Shown: one piece after another, positions 9,272-18,472 of the stretch
Layout of the letters: each line of letters starts with the position of its first letter
Numbering within the stretch: the stretch's first letter is position 1
Source of the DNA: JAEKNW01 sp963678375
GTDB taxonomy: Bacteria; Cloacimonadota; Cloacimonadia; Cloacimonadales; JAFGVF01
Reading direction: 5' to 3'
NCBI GenBank assembly: GCA_963678375.2
Contig: OY782831.1
Coordinates: 434,001 to 498,000, forward strand
DNA length: 64,000 nucleotides
Made by a program: the position numbers and the translations under genes
The notes under the pieces: model-generated
Told to the model about the DNA's origin: nothing
Database searches by the model: none
Seen by the model: only the letters and a program-made list of their open reading frames with translations

Positions 9272-9876
9272 AAAAAACTTTATTAGTTGTTATTATATTA
9301 TCTATTAGCTTAGTTGTTATTGCAGGAACTAAGGTTGATGAATTAGTAGAAAAGTCTTATGAATATGAAAATAATGGTGATTATCAACAAGCCTTAACTA
9401 ATATGTTCGCAGTTACCCATCTAGCACCTTCAGATGCTTATTATAATCTAAGAACAGGCTGGTTATATTATTCACTTTATAACTACACTGATGCTCTCAA
9501 GTACTATTCTATAAGCTACAGCATTGACCAGAATTTTGAATCACTTGAAGGCATAGTTTTAACCAATTACATGCTTGGAAATTGGCAAGAAACAATTGAT
9601 AATGGTATGAAAGTTATTAAATTTAATCCAAAATCTTTCTTAACCCTAGCCAAAATTGCTTATTCATATTATGCTCTAGAAGACTGGACAAAAGCGGCAC
9701 TATATTATGAACAAGCTTGTGATATTTACTCTTATAACATATCCTGCTTAGGTTATTATTTGAGTTCATTAGTAAAATCAGATCAAACTAGTAAAGCAAA
9801 AATAGTCTTCCAGAAGTTAAAGAAGTTGAATCCTAGTAATGAATTTATTGAGATGTATGAGAGTAAACTTAAGTAG
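9268..9876 (+). CDS. Tetratricopeptide-repeat protein, exported
   Basis: This 202-aa protein begins with a signal peptide (K-K-T-L-L-V-V-I-I-L-S-I-S-L-V-V-I-A-G). Four or so TPR-like helical pairs follow, rich in Tyr and Ala (for example S-Y-E-Y-E-N-N-G-D-Y-Q-Q-A-L). TPRs are protein-binding scaffolds; here a periplasmic adaptor is likely. ATG overlaps the stop of the transporter-peptidase gene (ATGA), and the end overlaps the next gene, so it is made together with both. It could form a complex with the following outer-membrane protein, which itself starts with TPR-like sequence. No enzymatic motif is visible. Confidence 0.75.
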   Translation: MKKTLLVVIILSISLVVIAGTKVDELVEKSYEYENNGDYQQALTNMFAVTHLAPSDAYYNLRTGWLYYSLYNYTDALKYYSISYSIDQNFESLEGIVLTNYMLGNWQETIDNGMKVIKFNPKSFLTLAKIAYSYYALEDWTKAALYYEQACDIYSYNISCLGYYLSSLVKSDQTSKAKIVFQKLKKLNPSNEFIEMYESKLK

Positions 9877-11035
9877 ATATTTCTTTCTCTTTTTTTTATT
9901 CTCTTTTATTTCTCTCTTTTCCACTAGTTTAGAAGAAGCTAAAAGAAACTTTGATTTAGGTTATTATGTTATTTCTCAATATCTTTATCAAGATTTATTA
10001 GATTCTGGGAATCAGGAAAAGGAAGTATTAATAGGATTAAGTTCGAGTTTACTTTATCAAGAGAAATTCAAAGAAGTTATTGAATTTAGTAAGATTTATC
10101 AATGTGATGATGCAAGATATTATAGAAACTTAGCCTATTCATATTATATACTTGCTAGATATTATCCTGCTTATTTCTATTATAATAAAGCTAGTAAGCA
10201 GGCAAATAATTCAGATTTAGATCTTTTGGGAAGAGGATGGTCAGCATATTTTATAGGAAATTCAGGCCTAGCCTATCCCGACTTAAAGCTTCTAAAGGTA
10301 AAGAATGATACTTTGTCACTTAATTATTTAGAAGATAATTGGAGAAATAATAGTCTTTTCTTATCATCTACTAAAGCAAGTGATACTTATAATCTAAACT
10401 TTTCCTATACTTGGATTAAGCCTCAATACTCTTTGGGGATTAACTGGAATCATAATTCGGGAGATGATGATAAAAGGGATTTGATAAGCCTGCAAACAGC
10501 TTATAGTTATAAGAAAATAGCTTTCAAATTAGCTTCGTTTTCAGCTAAAGGCGACTTTAAGAAATTATATGATGGTTGGGGTATAGCTATGCAATCTTCT
10601 TACATTATTCCTTCTGCTTATTTTCATAATAATTTATCCTTAATGACTGGATATTCTTACTATGAATCATTATCAGCTCAAGAGATAAGAGCTAATTATC
10701 TGCTAGATTTTTCTAAAATTGATATTGCTTGCGGTGTAAGTTACCTATATTTAGACTATATTACTCCTGATTATGATAAAGAAGATCTTCTCTATCATGC
10801 TAATCTTACCTATAATCCAAATTACAATATATCATTGTCTTATAGCATCACATTTGGTCAAAGTAATTTCGCTTATAACAAGTTTTTATTACCTTATGAT
10901 AATTATGATATTGAGAAGATAAACCAAGCTCTTTCTTGCCTTTTTAACTTGAACAATTACACATTGCTTATTGGTTATGCAAATGAAGATCTAGAAAGAG
11001 ATTCTTATAGCTTAGGATTCGGATATGTATTTTAG
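9857..11035 (+). CDS. TPR plus beta-barrel outer-membrane protein (YaiO-like layout)
   Basis: The frame opens at 9839, but the ATG at 9857 gives a cleaner signal peptide (M-R-V-N-L-S-R-Y-F-F-L-F-F-L-F), so I place the start there, 392 aa. After the signal come TPR-like helices to about residue 150. The rest consists of alternating Tyr/Ser/aromatic strands (N-L-N-F-S-Y-T-W, L-S-L-S-Y-S-I-T-F-G) ending in G-F-G-Y-V-F, a typical beta-barrel terminus with a final aromatic residue. This layout recalls the YaiO family of outer-membrane proteins found beside glycan or peptide machinery. It could serve as an exit pore or anchor for the product of the upstream enzymes. The family call is tentative. 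Confidence 0.6.
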   Translation: MRVNLSRYFFLFFLFSFISLFSTSLEEAKRNFDLGYYVISQYLYQDLLDSGNQEKEVLIGLSSSLLYQEKFKEVIEFSKIYQCDDARYYRNLAYSYYILARYYPAYFYYNKASKQANNSDLDLLGRGWSAYFIGNSGLAYPDLKLLKVKNDTLSLNYLEDNWRNNSLFLSSTKASDTYNLNFSYTWIKPQYSLGINWNHNSGDDDKRDLISLQTAYSYKKIAFKLASFSAKGDFKKLYDGWGIAMQSSYIIPSAYFHNNLSLMTGYSYYESLSAQEIRANYLLDFSKIDIACGVSYLYLDYITPDYDKEDLLYHANLTYNPNYNISLSYSITFGQSNFAYNKFLLPYDNYDIEKINQALSCLFNLNNYTLLIGYANEDLERDSYSLGFGYVF

Positions 11036-11948
11036 ATTTCTTATATTATTTCTAATTTCTTTCTTGTTTATAGGCTGTAATCTTAGAGAAGATGATTCTC
11101 TGCCTGCTGGTGTATCCCCCTTTGATTTAGTAGACCAAGCAATCTATATTAATTCTCAAGGGAAATATCCAACAAGTAGTGATAGTCTTTGGATAAAGGT
11201 AGAACTTATAGAAAGTAATGATTTCTCATTTATAGATAATTTTTATAACTTCACTAACACTTCCCACTCCTACCTAATCCAACTTGTGAATAAGCAAAAT
11301 GAAATGGTCGAATCTACTGATTTTACTCCAATAATAGCTATTCCAACGGATAATTTCACATATTTAGGGCTTAAGTATCAAGGTGCTTACTCACGTTTTT
11401 ATCCTTATCCTAAGTCTGATATTATTAATGGTTTCGGAGCATACTTAGAGAATGATTTTTGTTATTTTATCCTTAGTGATAGTGGTTTTTATCAAACAGT
11501 TTATGAAAATGAAGCTATGAGTTCAGTTAGTTTAGTCATTGAACCTTCTGATACTGATGATATTAATTTATCTCTTTATCAGGCCCAGTTTATTCTTCCT
11601 AGAGATTTACTTCCTCTAGGAGTTTCTCAAATCACTTTAGAGAAAATATCTTCATCTTTTTTAGCAGAATATGACCTCAAGCTCAGTGATTTCCCTGTAT
11701 CCTTTAATATGGTACTAAACAATCCAGGACAAGACCTCTACCCTATATTATACATACCTGTAGGACCTGATTTAGACTCTGCTAATTTAGTTGTGAAGCA
11801 GATTCTTCCTAATGGAAGCCAGTTAATTTTCCATTATGATGAAGAATTAAATAATCCTGACCAATATACCATCTTTGGTAATTGCATAATTTTACTTGTC
11901 AATAATCAAGGTCGTTTTATTATAGAAAAAAATGTTGGAGAAAATTAA
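11025..11948 (+). CDS. Lipoprotein of unknown function
   Basis: The 307-aa product begins with a lipoprotein signal ending in F-I-G-C (Cys18). The mature protein has no family I recognise; it is rich in Asp, Ser and aromatic residues and looks like beta-sandwich material. It overlaps the beta-barrel gene by 11 bp and the next gene by 1 bp, so it belongs to the same transcript as the PqqD/ATP-grasp genes. The likely location is the outer membrane, facing either the periplasm or the surface. Function unknown. Confidence 0.65.
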   Translation: MYFRFLILFLISFLFIGCNLREDDSLPAGVSPFDLVDQAIYINSQGKYPTSSDSLWIKVELIESNDFSFIDNFYNFTNTSHSYLIQLVNKQNEMVESTDFTPIIAIPTDNFTYLGLKYQGAYSRFYPYPKSDIINGFGAYLENDFCYFILSDSGFYQTVYENEAMSSVSLVIEPSDTDDINLSLYQAQFILPRDLLPLGVSQITLEKISSSFLAEYDLKLSDFPVSFNMVLNNPGQDLYPILYIPVGPDLDSANLVVKQILPNGSQLIFHYDEELNNPDQYTIFGNCIILLVNNQGRFIIEKNVGEN

Positions 11949-13120
11949 TGAAGAAACTTTCCCTCTTCTTGTTCATAATATTTCTTATGACTTCTCTGTG
12001 GAGTCTTAATGTACTTAAAAAACCAGAAATTAATCATAAATCACCTCTTAGAGATGAACACCTTGTAAGCTATATCTATAGTCTAGCTGACAGCTTAACT
12101 TACGACTTTGTCGAAACTTATAAAGCTGAATATAGCTATCAAGATGCAAGCTTAGAATCTGTACTTGTAAAGCAAAATATAGATGATAACTGGTTAGAAA
12201 TCGAAAACTATATTTATACTTACCAAGAAGATAGAATACTTCAAGAAATCTATCAAATTTATGATAATGGTTGGGTAAACTATCAACAAGAGAATTATAC
12301 CTATAATGAAGAAGATTTAATTCTTACCTATCAACAAGACTTTTGGTCTAATGACATCTGGGAACCATATTTACATATTGACTATATATATGATAATGAG
12401 GGTTTTCTTATTAATGAAGAATGGACTTACTTCTCTTCTGCCAAAGAAATTGATGCTATTTATGATGTAGCTTATGAATATGATAGTCAAGGCAGAGTAG
12501 AAGTTGAGACTTGGACTTACTCCACAGATGATGTTAACTGGAACAATTATATTAAAGGTATTTATCAGCGTAACGATAGTGGTTCAATTATTCATGAAGA
12601 CTGGCAATCATGGTCTGAAACAACTTGGCTAAGTTATCTTCAATATAACCATACTTATGATACAAATGGCCTTATAGATTACACAGAAGGGATAACTTTT
12701 GCAGATAATCAATGGCTGTACTATGATAATTATCAGTATTACTATAACAATAATTTAAATACTAGTCAGCTTATATCCAAGTTATGGGATAATGAGAATC
12801 AAATATGGAACAATTCTTATAAATACGATTATAATTATGAAGAAGTAGTAAGTAACTCAGATAATGATGTTATTGCTAATGATTTTATTGTTTCTCTTTA
12901 TCCTAATCCTTTTATTAATGAAGTTAATTTTTCTTCAAAAAGTCTAATCGAGAAAGTAAGTATTTATAATATTAAAGGACAGAAGATATCTTCTACCCAA
13001 GTAAATTCTGCTAAAACTTCAAATCTTAAGCTTACTAATTTACCTAGTGGAATTTATTTATTTAAGTTTGAAAATTCTCTGGGAGATGTAACAGTAATTA
13101 AACAGATTAAGATTAAATAA
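11948..13120 (+). CDS. Secreted aromatic-repeat protein with T9SS sorting domain
   Basis: Signal peptide at residues 1-19, then about eight imperfect ~30-40-residue repeats built on Y-x-Y-D/N-x-x-G and W-x-x-Y (residues ~60-290), similar in feel to YD or RHS-type repeats. The last ~80 residues are a type A T9SS sorting domain: L-Y-P-N-P-F, V-S-I-Y-N-I-K-G-Q-K, P-S-G-I-Y-L-F-K and a basic K-Q-I-K-I-K tail. The protein should cross the outer membrane and be anchored or released there. It is the last gene of the overlapping operon (TAATG junction). The repeats suggest binding to a carbohydrate or to another surface protein; no catalytic motif is seen. Confidence 0.75.
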   Translation: MKKLSLFLFIIFLMTSLWSLNVLKKPEINHKSPLRDEHLVSYIYSLADSLTYDFVETYKAEYSYQDASLESVLVKQNIDDNWLEIENYIYTYQEDRILQEIYQIYDNGWVNYQQENYTYNEEDLILTYQQDFWSNDIWEPYLHIDYIYDNEGFLINEEWTYFSSAKEIDAIYDVAYEYDSQGRVEVETWTYSTDDVNWNNYIKGIYQRNDSGSIIHEDWQSWSETTWLSYLQYNHTYDTNGLIDYTEGITFADNQWLYYDNYQYYYNNNLNTSQLISKLWDNENQIWNNSYKYDYNYEEVVSNSDNDVIANDFIVSLYPNPFINEVNFSSKSLIEKVSIYNIKGQKISSTQVNSAKTSNLKLTNLPSGIYLFKFENSLGDVTVIKQIKIK

Positions 13121-13198
13121 AATAAGAGATTCTTGTAATACCAAAAGTAGATTAGCTGACTGTTACCTTACTTGCTTGTCTTATAAAAAAGGAGTTAA

Positions 13199-13726
13199 AT
13201 GAAAAAAGCACTTATACTTGCTCTTGCAATATTTATAATATTCCAGCTTATTGCTTGTAAAGATAATTCTTTTGCTTCTATGAGGTATTATTCTTCTTTA
13301 ACAGCTACTGACTCAGTTTCTCCTGATAGTTTAAACATATACTCTGCCAAAAGTAACATTGATTCAACTACTATATCCGATACCCTGGATATTGTAGATG
13401 TTAGTAGGAAGACTGAGTTACTCCAAGAAGCTGAAAACAAAGAAAATATAATATCTAATGAGGCTTATTATCCAAATCCTTTTAGTCCTGAAGCTAACAT
13501 TTATTTTTCTCTTCCTAAAAGTGCTATGATTCATGTGAAGATTTATAATTTTAATGGCCATTTAGTAAGAGATCTAGTTAAGAAAGAGTTTTCTCAAGGA
13601 CATCATAGCTTAGATTGGGATGGAAAAGACAATGATGGGAATAGCTGTCTTAGCGGAATCTATTTTTATAGAGTATCTTCCCCTGAAGGATATTCTAAAA
13701 TACGCAAGTTATTTTGGATGAAATAG
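13199..13726 (+). CDS. Small lipoprotein with T9SS/FlgD-like C-terminal domain
   Basis: 175 aa. The signal ends in Q-L-I-A-C, a lipobox, so the N-terminus should be lipidated. Residues ~90-175 are nonetheless a typical sorting/FlgD-Ig domain: Y-Y-P-N-P-F-S-P-E, V-K-I-Y-N-F-N-G-H-L, W-D-G-K-D-N-D-G-N, S-G-I-Y-F-Y-R-V and a terminal K-L-F-W-M-K. Almost nothing lies between (about 60 Ser/Asp-rich residues). A lipidated protein with a sorting domain is unusual and might be a structural or anchoring component rather than cargo. It has a Shine-Dalgarno (AAGGAG) and is separated by 78 bp from the operon before it. Its end overlaps a TTG codon at 13714 that I do not take as the start of the next gene. 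Confidence 0.7.
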   Translation: MKKALILALAIFIIFQLIACKDNSFASMRYYSSLTATDSVSPDSLNIYSAKSNIDSTTISDTLDIVDVSRKTELLQEAENKENIISNEAYYPNPFSPEANIYFSLPKSAMIHVKIYNFNGHLVRDLVKKEFSQGHHSLDWDGKDNDGNSCLSGIYFYRVSSPEGYSKIRKLFWMK

Positions 13727-13734
13727 AAATTAAT

Positions 13735-15855
13735 ATGAAAATACATCTAACTACACTGTTATTACTATTAGCTGTTCTGCTAAACGGAACAAGCTTAAAA
13801 GAAGTCTATGATAACGCTGAGGGTACAGATTTTTATGACAAAGTGCTGATTCTAAATACTGGCCAAGTCTATACTGGCTCTCTACTTATTGGAGGGACCT
13901 ATAACCATATTCCAGGAACCTTTACAGATACTCTGGGTTCTAATGTAAGTATTATAGGTAATGGTGCTATCCTTGATTTACAGGGAGGCTTTATCACTAT
14001 TCAATATACTGATAAAAGATTAGATATTAGTGACTGCGTAATAATTAATGGTGGTGTAAAATTTAGGGGTTCTACAGAGGGGACTAGTCTTATTCCTCAA
14101 GGTTCTGTTTCTTATGTTACTTTCTATCAAGCTGAAGATTATGCAGTCAGGATTCATTCTGCTGGAGCTGGAATAAGCATTACTAATAATATCTTTGTAG
14201 ATTCTTATTCAACTGGTGATGATTTTGTTAATTATACAAGTGAAAGTCTTGAATGGCTACCTACTGGACATAATCTTGTATCTACAATTTTCATAGAGAC
14301 TTATGGACCGCCTATAGTGTCAGATAACTGGTCATATTTTAGTGATTGGCGTGCTAATGAAATAGCTATGAATCATTATGGCCTTTTCTGTGACTATGGC
14401 TGAGTTGCTCCAGCTGCTTGGCAGGATGCCAGCTCTTATAATAATGTTTCCATGCTAGATCCATTATTAACAGATCCTGATAATGGAGACTATACTTTGC
14501 AGGCTAATAGCCCAGCTATAGGATATGGATGCCAGACTTTTGCTTTCGGAAATAAAAATACATCAAAAACTAATCAAAGAAGAGATTTAACTCCTGATAA
14601 CAGAACGACTTTATCGGGAACTATCTCAGAATCTCTACTTTTAACATCTTTAGATGTTCAAGTTATTGATAATGTTCTAGTCCAAGAAGGTGTAACCCTT
14701 GCCTTCTCTCCTGGTGCCATTATAAGCTTTAATGAATTCTATCACTTTGATGTCCAAGGAAGTATCTTAGCTCAAGGGACTGCTGATGCTAGGATTACCT
14801 TTACAGCTTCCGACCCATATCTTTTTACATATGATAATGATTTAGCAGGATGTTGGAACGGATTTAAATATTATCAGACTAATGATAATAACCCAGCTTC
14901 ACTTTTTCAATATGCTATTTTTGAATATGCAAAAGCTCTTGATGAAGAAGAAAATGGATTTACTAATGCTGGAGCAGTTTTTAACATCTACAACTTTGAT
15001 AATATTAGAATTGAAAACTCAATTTTCAGAAATAATTATGCTCATTATGGTTCTATTCTAGCCTTAAATAAAGATTCTAACATTGAGTTTATTAATAATC
15101 AAGTTAATAATAATAAAGCAGAGCTAGGGGGCTCTTTTGCTTTAATAAATTATTCAAATCCAAGAATTATTAACAATACTATCTGTAATAATGAAGTCTT
15201 GAATACTGATGATTTCCACTCAACTGGAATAATAGAATCTTATATTTCTAAACCAATAATCTATAATAATATTATTTATCAGAATATCGATAACTTCTTC
15301 ATGGACAATCAGTTATTTTCAGCTAAAGCTTATCATTCTAGATTCAATGGACTTGACTTCTCATTTGGCACTAACAATATTTTCCTAGCTCAATTAAATT
15401 ATGAAATAGATGAAGCAGGTATTTATTATTTTAATTCAAATTCTCAAGTCCTGAATTCTGCAACTTATGAACTACCCTTCAATATTGACCTTCCTGTCCA
15501 TGATATCTTAGGTAATACTAGATTTGATGATAATGCTTTGGACTTGGGTACTGTTGAAGGACAATATGTTTCAAACGATAGTAATGTTCATGATATTCAT
15601 TCTGATATTAAACTCTACCCAAACCCCTTTAATCCAGAAATTACTCTCATGTTTCCTAATAATCTTAAAAGGAGCAAGGTAATTATCTATAATATCAAGG
15701 GACAGATAGTAAAAACTTATAATAACATTACCCAAAATAAGCTTGTTTGGGATGGTAGGGATGAAAGACAAAAGAAAGTTGTTTCAGGTATTTATTTCTT
15801 TAAATTTCAATCAGATAAGCATGAAACTATTAAGAAAGCACTCTTGCTCAAGTAA
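13735..15855 (+). pseudogene. T9SS-secreted right-handed beta-helix protein interrupted by in-frame TGA
   Basis: Two open stretches, 13735-14400 and 14404-15855, lie in the same frame and are separated only by a TGA at 14401-14403. Read through, they make one coherent 706-residue protein. It has a signal peptide (start ATG 13735, not the TTG at 13714), then parallel beta-helix sequence with repeated I/V-x-N-N and D-S-I/V turns (S-I-T-N-N-I-F-V, I-E-N-S-I-F-R-N-N-Y), and finally a T9SS sorting domain (L-Y-P-N-P-F-N-P-E, S-G-I-Y-F-F-K-F, ending A-L-L-L-K). TGA ends neighbouring genes (for example 9269-9271), so general recoding is unlikely. A GGA-to-TGA nonsense mutation or a sequence error fits the local context Y-G-*-V-A-P. 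The downstream half has no evident start of its own. Confidence 0.75.
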
Positions 15856-15882
15856 CTTAAATTTAAATAATATAGTGCTCTT

Positions 15883-15910
15883 CACAAAGGTCTACTGCAC
15901 TGTCTGGGTT
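15883..15910 (+). repeat. 28-bp repeat, forward copy
   Basis: The sequence is identical over 28 bp, in inverted orientation, to 40664-40691. A degenerate third copy lies at about 40806-40831. It sits in the intergenic DNA after the interrupted gene, just before a dispersed palindrome. Confidence 0.75.
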
Positions 15911-15927
15911 TAAACTCTTCTGTAACT

Positions 15928-15987
15928 CCTTCATTGTTACTAACTCTACTAGAACCCAATAATTTATGAAGATAGTAATGATGAAGA
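15928..15987. repeat. Dispersed imperfect palindrome, copy B
   Basis: The arms CCTTCATTGTTACT and AGTAATGATGAAG form an inverted repeat across 60 bp. It is the clearest member of the family seen also at 4264, 28185, 39574 and 61634. Confidence 0.6.
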
Positions 15988-16022
15988 ACTAGTGAGTATC
16001 AATATTACTCGAAGTTGGAATA

Positions 16023-16050
16023 AAATAAAAGAGGCTGAAATACTTCAGCC
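16023..16050 (-). terminator. Terminator of the ferredoxin gene
   Basis: A 7-bp stem (16033-16039 with 16044-16050) is followed on the - strand by a U-rich tail. It lies 23 bp past the ferredoxin stop. Confidence 0.75.
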
Positions 16051-16072
16051 CCATATGTAGATTTGATTATAA

Positions 16073-16243
16073 TTATTCAGAAATTGCACTTACAGGACAT
16101 GTAGAGATACATGCACCGCAGTCAATGCAAGTTGCTTCATCAACAACTGCTTTGTCATCAACCATTGAAAGTGCTTGAACAGGACATACATCAACACAAG
16201 CACCGCATCCAATACAAGTAGGTTTGTCAATTTTAACTGCCAT
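16073..16243 (-). CDS. 2[4Fe-4S] ferredoxin
   Basis: A 56-residue protein with two C-x2-C-x2-C-x3-C-P clusters (C10, C13, C16, C20 and C39, C42, C45, C49), the clostridial-type ferredoxin. It carries low-potential electrons for hydrogenase, pyruvate:ferredoxin oxidoreductase and similar enzymes in anaerobic metabolism. ATG at 16241-16243 is preceded by a strong Shine-Dalgarno (AGGAGGCC). It has its own terminator. It lies just downstream of the polysaccharide cluster on the same strand, but a 69-bp gap separates the two and it is likely an independent unit. HydG at 43 kb shows that the cell makes [FeFe] hydrogenase, a probable partner. Confidence 0.95.
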   Translation of the reverse strand: MAVKIDKPTCIGCGACVDVCPVQALSMVDDKAVVDEATCIDCGACISTCPVSAISE

Positions 16244-16312
16244 AATAGGCCTCCTAACATTTTTATATCTTTACTTTTATTTGATTAGTATCTATGTCAA
16301 GGAAAAATTAAA

Positions 16313-17347
16313 CTAAATATTTAAGGGAAGACTAACTTTTTCTCCAGTTTTTGCTGATTTATAAAGAGCTTGGATAATCTCTAAGGATTTTCTACCACAT
16401 CTCCCATCTGTTGACGGTTCACATTTACCAAGCAGAACATCGATCACATTGCGGTAATAAGGGATATGACCGAAACCATAAACACTTGTTGTAGAGTAAG
16501 ATGCTTCTTCAACCATCTTATCATCATCATCATAATCTTCAAATTCCCATTTCTCGATTTTATTGATTGCTACACCACCAATTTTTACAGTTCCTTTTTC
16601 ACCAAGAATTGTGATTGAACCTTCAAAATTCTTTGGATAAGTCAGCATTGTTACATTCATAGTACCAATAACACCATTTCTATATTTAATAATTACAGAG
16701 CCAGTATCTTCTGCTTCAATCTTTCTTTCCATTGTAGCAGTTTCTGCCATAACAGAATCAACATTGCCGATTAACCAGTACATAGCATCAACATAATGAC
16801 TTGCTTGGTTCATGAAAGCACCACCATCAAATTCCCAAGTTCCACGCCATTTAGCCATATCATAATAGTTTTGTGGACGAGTCCAAAATACGTTAGATTG
16901 AACCATATATATTCTACCAAAACGGCCCTTATCTATTGCTTTTTTTAATAGTTGCATAGTAGCATTAAGTCTGTTTTGCTTTACCACAAATAGATGTACT
17001 TTATATTTATCACAAGCATGAATTAGAGAATCAGCATCTTTTATATTAATAGCCATTGGTTTTTCTGTAATCACATGGATATTTCTTTTGGCTACTTCAA
17101 TACCTATTTGAGGGTGAATTCCACTTGGAGTACAGATAGAAACAGCATCAAGTTCTTCATTCTCCAACATTTCTATATAGTCTGTATAATAGCTATTTAA
17201 ATTGTATGTTTCTTGAGCTTCTTTAGCTCTCTTTTCAATAATATCACAGCAAGTTACAAATTGAGCTTCTTCAATTTGTTTAATAGATTCAAAATGATTT
17301 TTAGAAATTCTTCCACAACCAATAAGACCTAATCTAATTTTTTTCAT
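16313..17347 (-). CDS. Gfo/Idh/MocA oxidoreductase, WlbA/WbpB-like UDP-sugar 3-dehydrogenase
   Basis: NAD-binding Rossmann motif G-L-I-G-C-G-R-I-S at residues 6-14, the family signature E-K-P-M-A-I, and the segment V-V-K-Q-N-R-L-N and V-F-W-T-R-P-Q-N-Y-Y-D that recalls WlbA/WbpB. Those enzymes oxidise C3 of UDP-N-acetylglucosaminuronic acid on the way to di-N-acetylated uronic acids of O-antigens. I use the ATG at 17347 (344 aa) because GAGGAG lies just before it; an upstream in-frame codon at 17365 has no such site. It is the last gene of the O-antigen cluster. The substrate is inferred from the family and from the wecB-like epimerase in the same cluster. The aminotransferase and acetyltransferase partners (wbpE, wbpD) are not in this window. 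Confidence 0.8.
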   Translation of the reverse strand: MKKIRLGLIGCGRISKNHFESIKQIEEAQFVTCCDIIEKRAKEAQETYNLNSYYTDYIEMLENEELDAVSICTPSGIHPQIGIEVAKRNIHVITEKPMAINIKDADSLIHACDKYKVHLFVVKQNRLNATMQLLKKAIDKGRFGRIYMVQSNVFWTRPQNYYDMAKWRGTWEFDGGAFMNQASHYVDAMYWLIGNVDSVMAETATMERKIEAEDTGSVIIKYRNGVIGTMNVTMLTYPKNFEGSITILGEKGTVKIGGVAINKIEKWEFEDYDDDDKMVEEASYSTTSVYGFGHIPYYRNVIDVLLGKCEPSTDGRCGRKSLEIIQALYKSAKTGEKVSLPLNI

Positions 17348-17444
17348 TGATACTCCTCTATTCAAATACTCAGTATTTTTATAAAAGTTTATTAATATAA
17401 ACTTGTCAATAAGTTTTTACACATTATCAATATATTTTGATATT

Positions 17445-18440
17445 CTAATGAACATCTAATTCTTTTCTTCTATGTTTATTCTGGTTATACCATTCGATAG
17501 TTCTTTTCAGTTCATCTTGGGTTGAGTATTTTTGAATAAACCCATCTTCCCTAATCTTTTCAGAATAATATTCAGTTGAAGTTGCAAATTTCTGCATTCT
17601 ATCGCTATTGATTGGTAAATCTTTGTTGAGAACTTTTGCAATAATATCAAAAAATTTCCCAACAAGTAAGACAAATCCTAAAGGCACTTTACAAGCAGGC
17701 TGATAAAATCCTTCATGGGATGCTATTATATCCATTAGTTCTTTTACAGAAATATAGGGTTTATCAAGAGTATTATATATTTGAATACCTGGCTTTAGGC
17801 GTCCGAAAGACCAATAGGTCATATCAATCAGATTTTCCAAAGATACCATAGATTTAATGTGTGAACCATCACCAATAGTTACCCAAATTCTCTTGTTTTG
17901 CATAGAAATTAGATTATACATATTAGCAAAATTGTTAGGTCCATAAATAATAGAAGGGCGTAAAAAAATGATTTCTAAACTTCTGTCTTTTGCGACATAT
18001 TTTTCAATAACCTTTTCACCAGCAAGCTTACTTGCCCCATATTCATTATCTGGGCATAATGGACCATCTTCACCACATGGAACTGCTTTGTGTCCATAAA
18101 CAGAAACTGTAGAGTAGTAAATTATCTTTTTAATACCTTCTTCTGCTGCAAACTTCATAACAATTTCAGTACCATATTCATTATTTGAATAATACTCTTC
18201 TTTAGATATTCCGAAATCATGTTTTGAAGCTGCACAATGAATAATCATATCAATACCAGTTTTCCTGAAAGAAGCAAAATCATCAATATTTCTTATATCA
18301 CCAACTAGAGTTTGTGGATGTTTATCTCTTAAGCAATGCTCAGTAATATCTATTCCATAAACCTGATGGCCTTTGTCTTCTAAAAACCACATTAATCTAG
18401 AACCCACAAATCCAGTTGATCCAGTTATTAATATTTTCAT
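17445..18440 (-). CDS. NAD-dependent sugar epimerase/dehydratase (extended SDR)
   Basis: 331 aa with the extended-SDR nucleotide loop G-S-T-G-F-V-G-S-R (residues 7-15), the catalytic Y-G-A-S-K-L-A-G-E (Y-x3-K) and the preceding S-T-V-S-V-Y-G. Such enzymes act on nucleotide-sugars at C4 (epimerisation or reduction) or as dehydratases. The V-F-D/G-D-I-R pattern and the position among glycosyltransferases fit O-antigen precursor synthesis. It has a Shine-Dalgarno (GGAGGAGAT), and the gap to the preceding glycosyltransferase gene is 32 bp. The exact sugar cannot be named. Confidence 0.8.
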   Translation of the reverse strand: MKILITGSTGFVGSRLMWFLEDKGHQVYGIDITEHCLRDKHPQTLVGDIRNIDDFASFRKTGIDMIIHCAASKHDFGISKEEYYSNNEYGTEIVMKFAAEEGIKKIIYYSTVSVYGHKAVPCGEDGPLCPDNEYGASKLAGEKVIEKYVAKDRSLEIIFLRPSIIYGPNNFANMYNLISMQNKRIWVTIGDGSHIKSMVSLENLIDMTYWSFGRLKPGIQIYNTLDKPYISVKELMDIIASHEGFYQPACKVPLGFVLLVGKFFDIIAKVLNKDLPINSDRMQKFATSTEYYSEKIREDGFIQKYSTQDELKRTIEWYNQNKHRRKELDVH

Positions 18441-18472
18441 ATCTCCTCCTATCTAATAAAGCAGATTAGCGT

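Noticed and set aside
14401..14403. Selenocysteine or glycine recoding of TGA
   Set aside because: No SECIS-like hairpin seen after it, no Cys-type context, and TGA serves as a normal stop in this window. A nonsense mutation or error is simpler.
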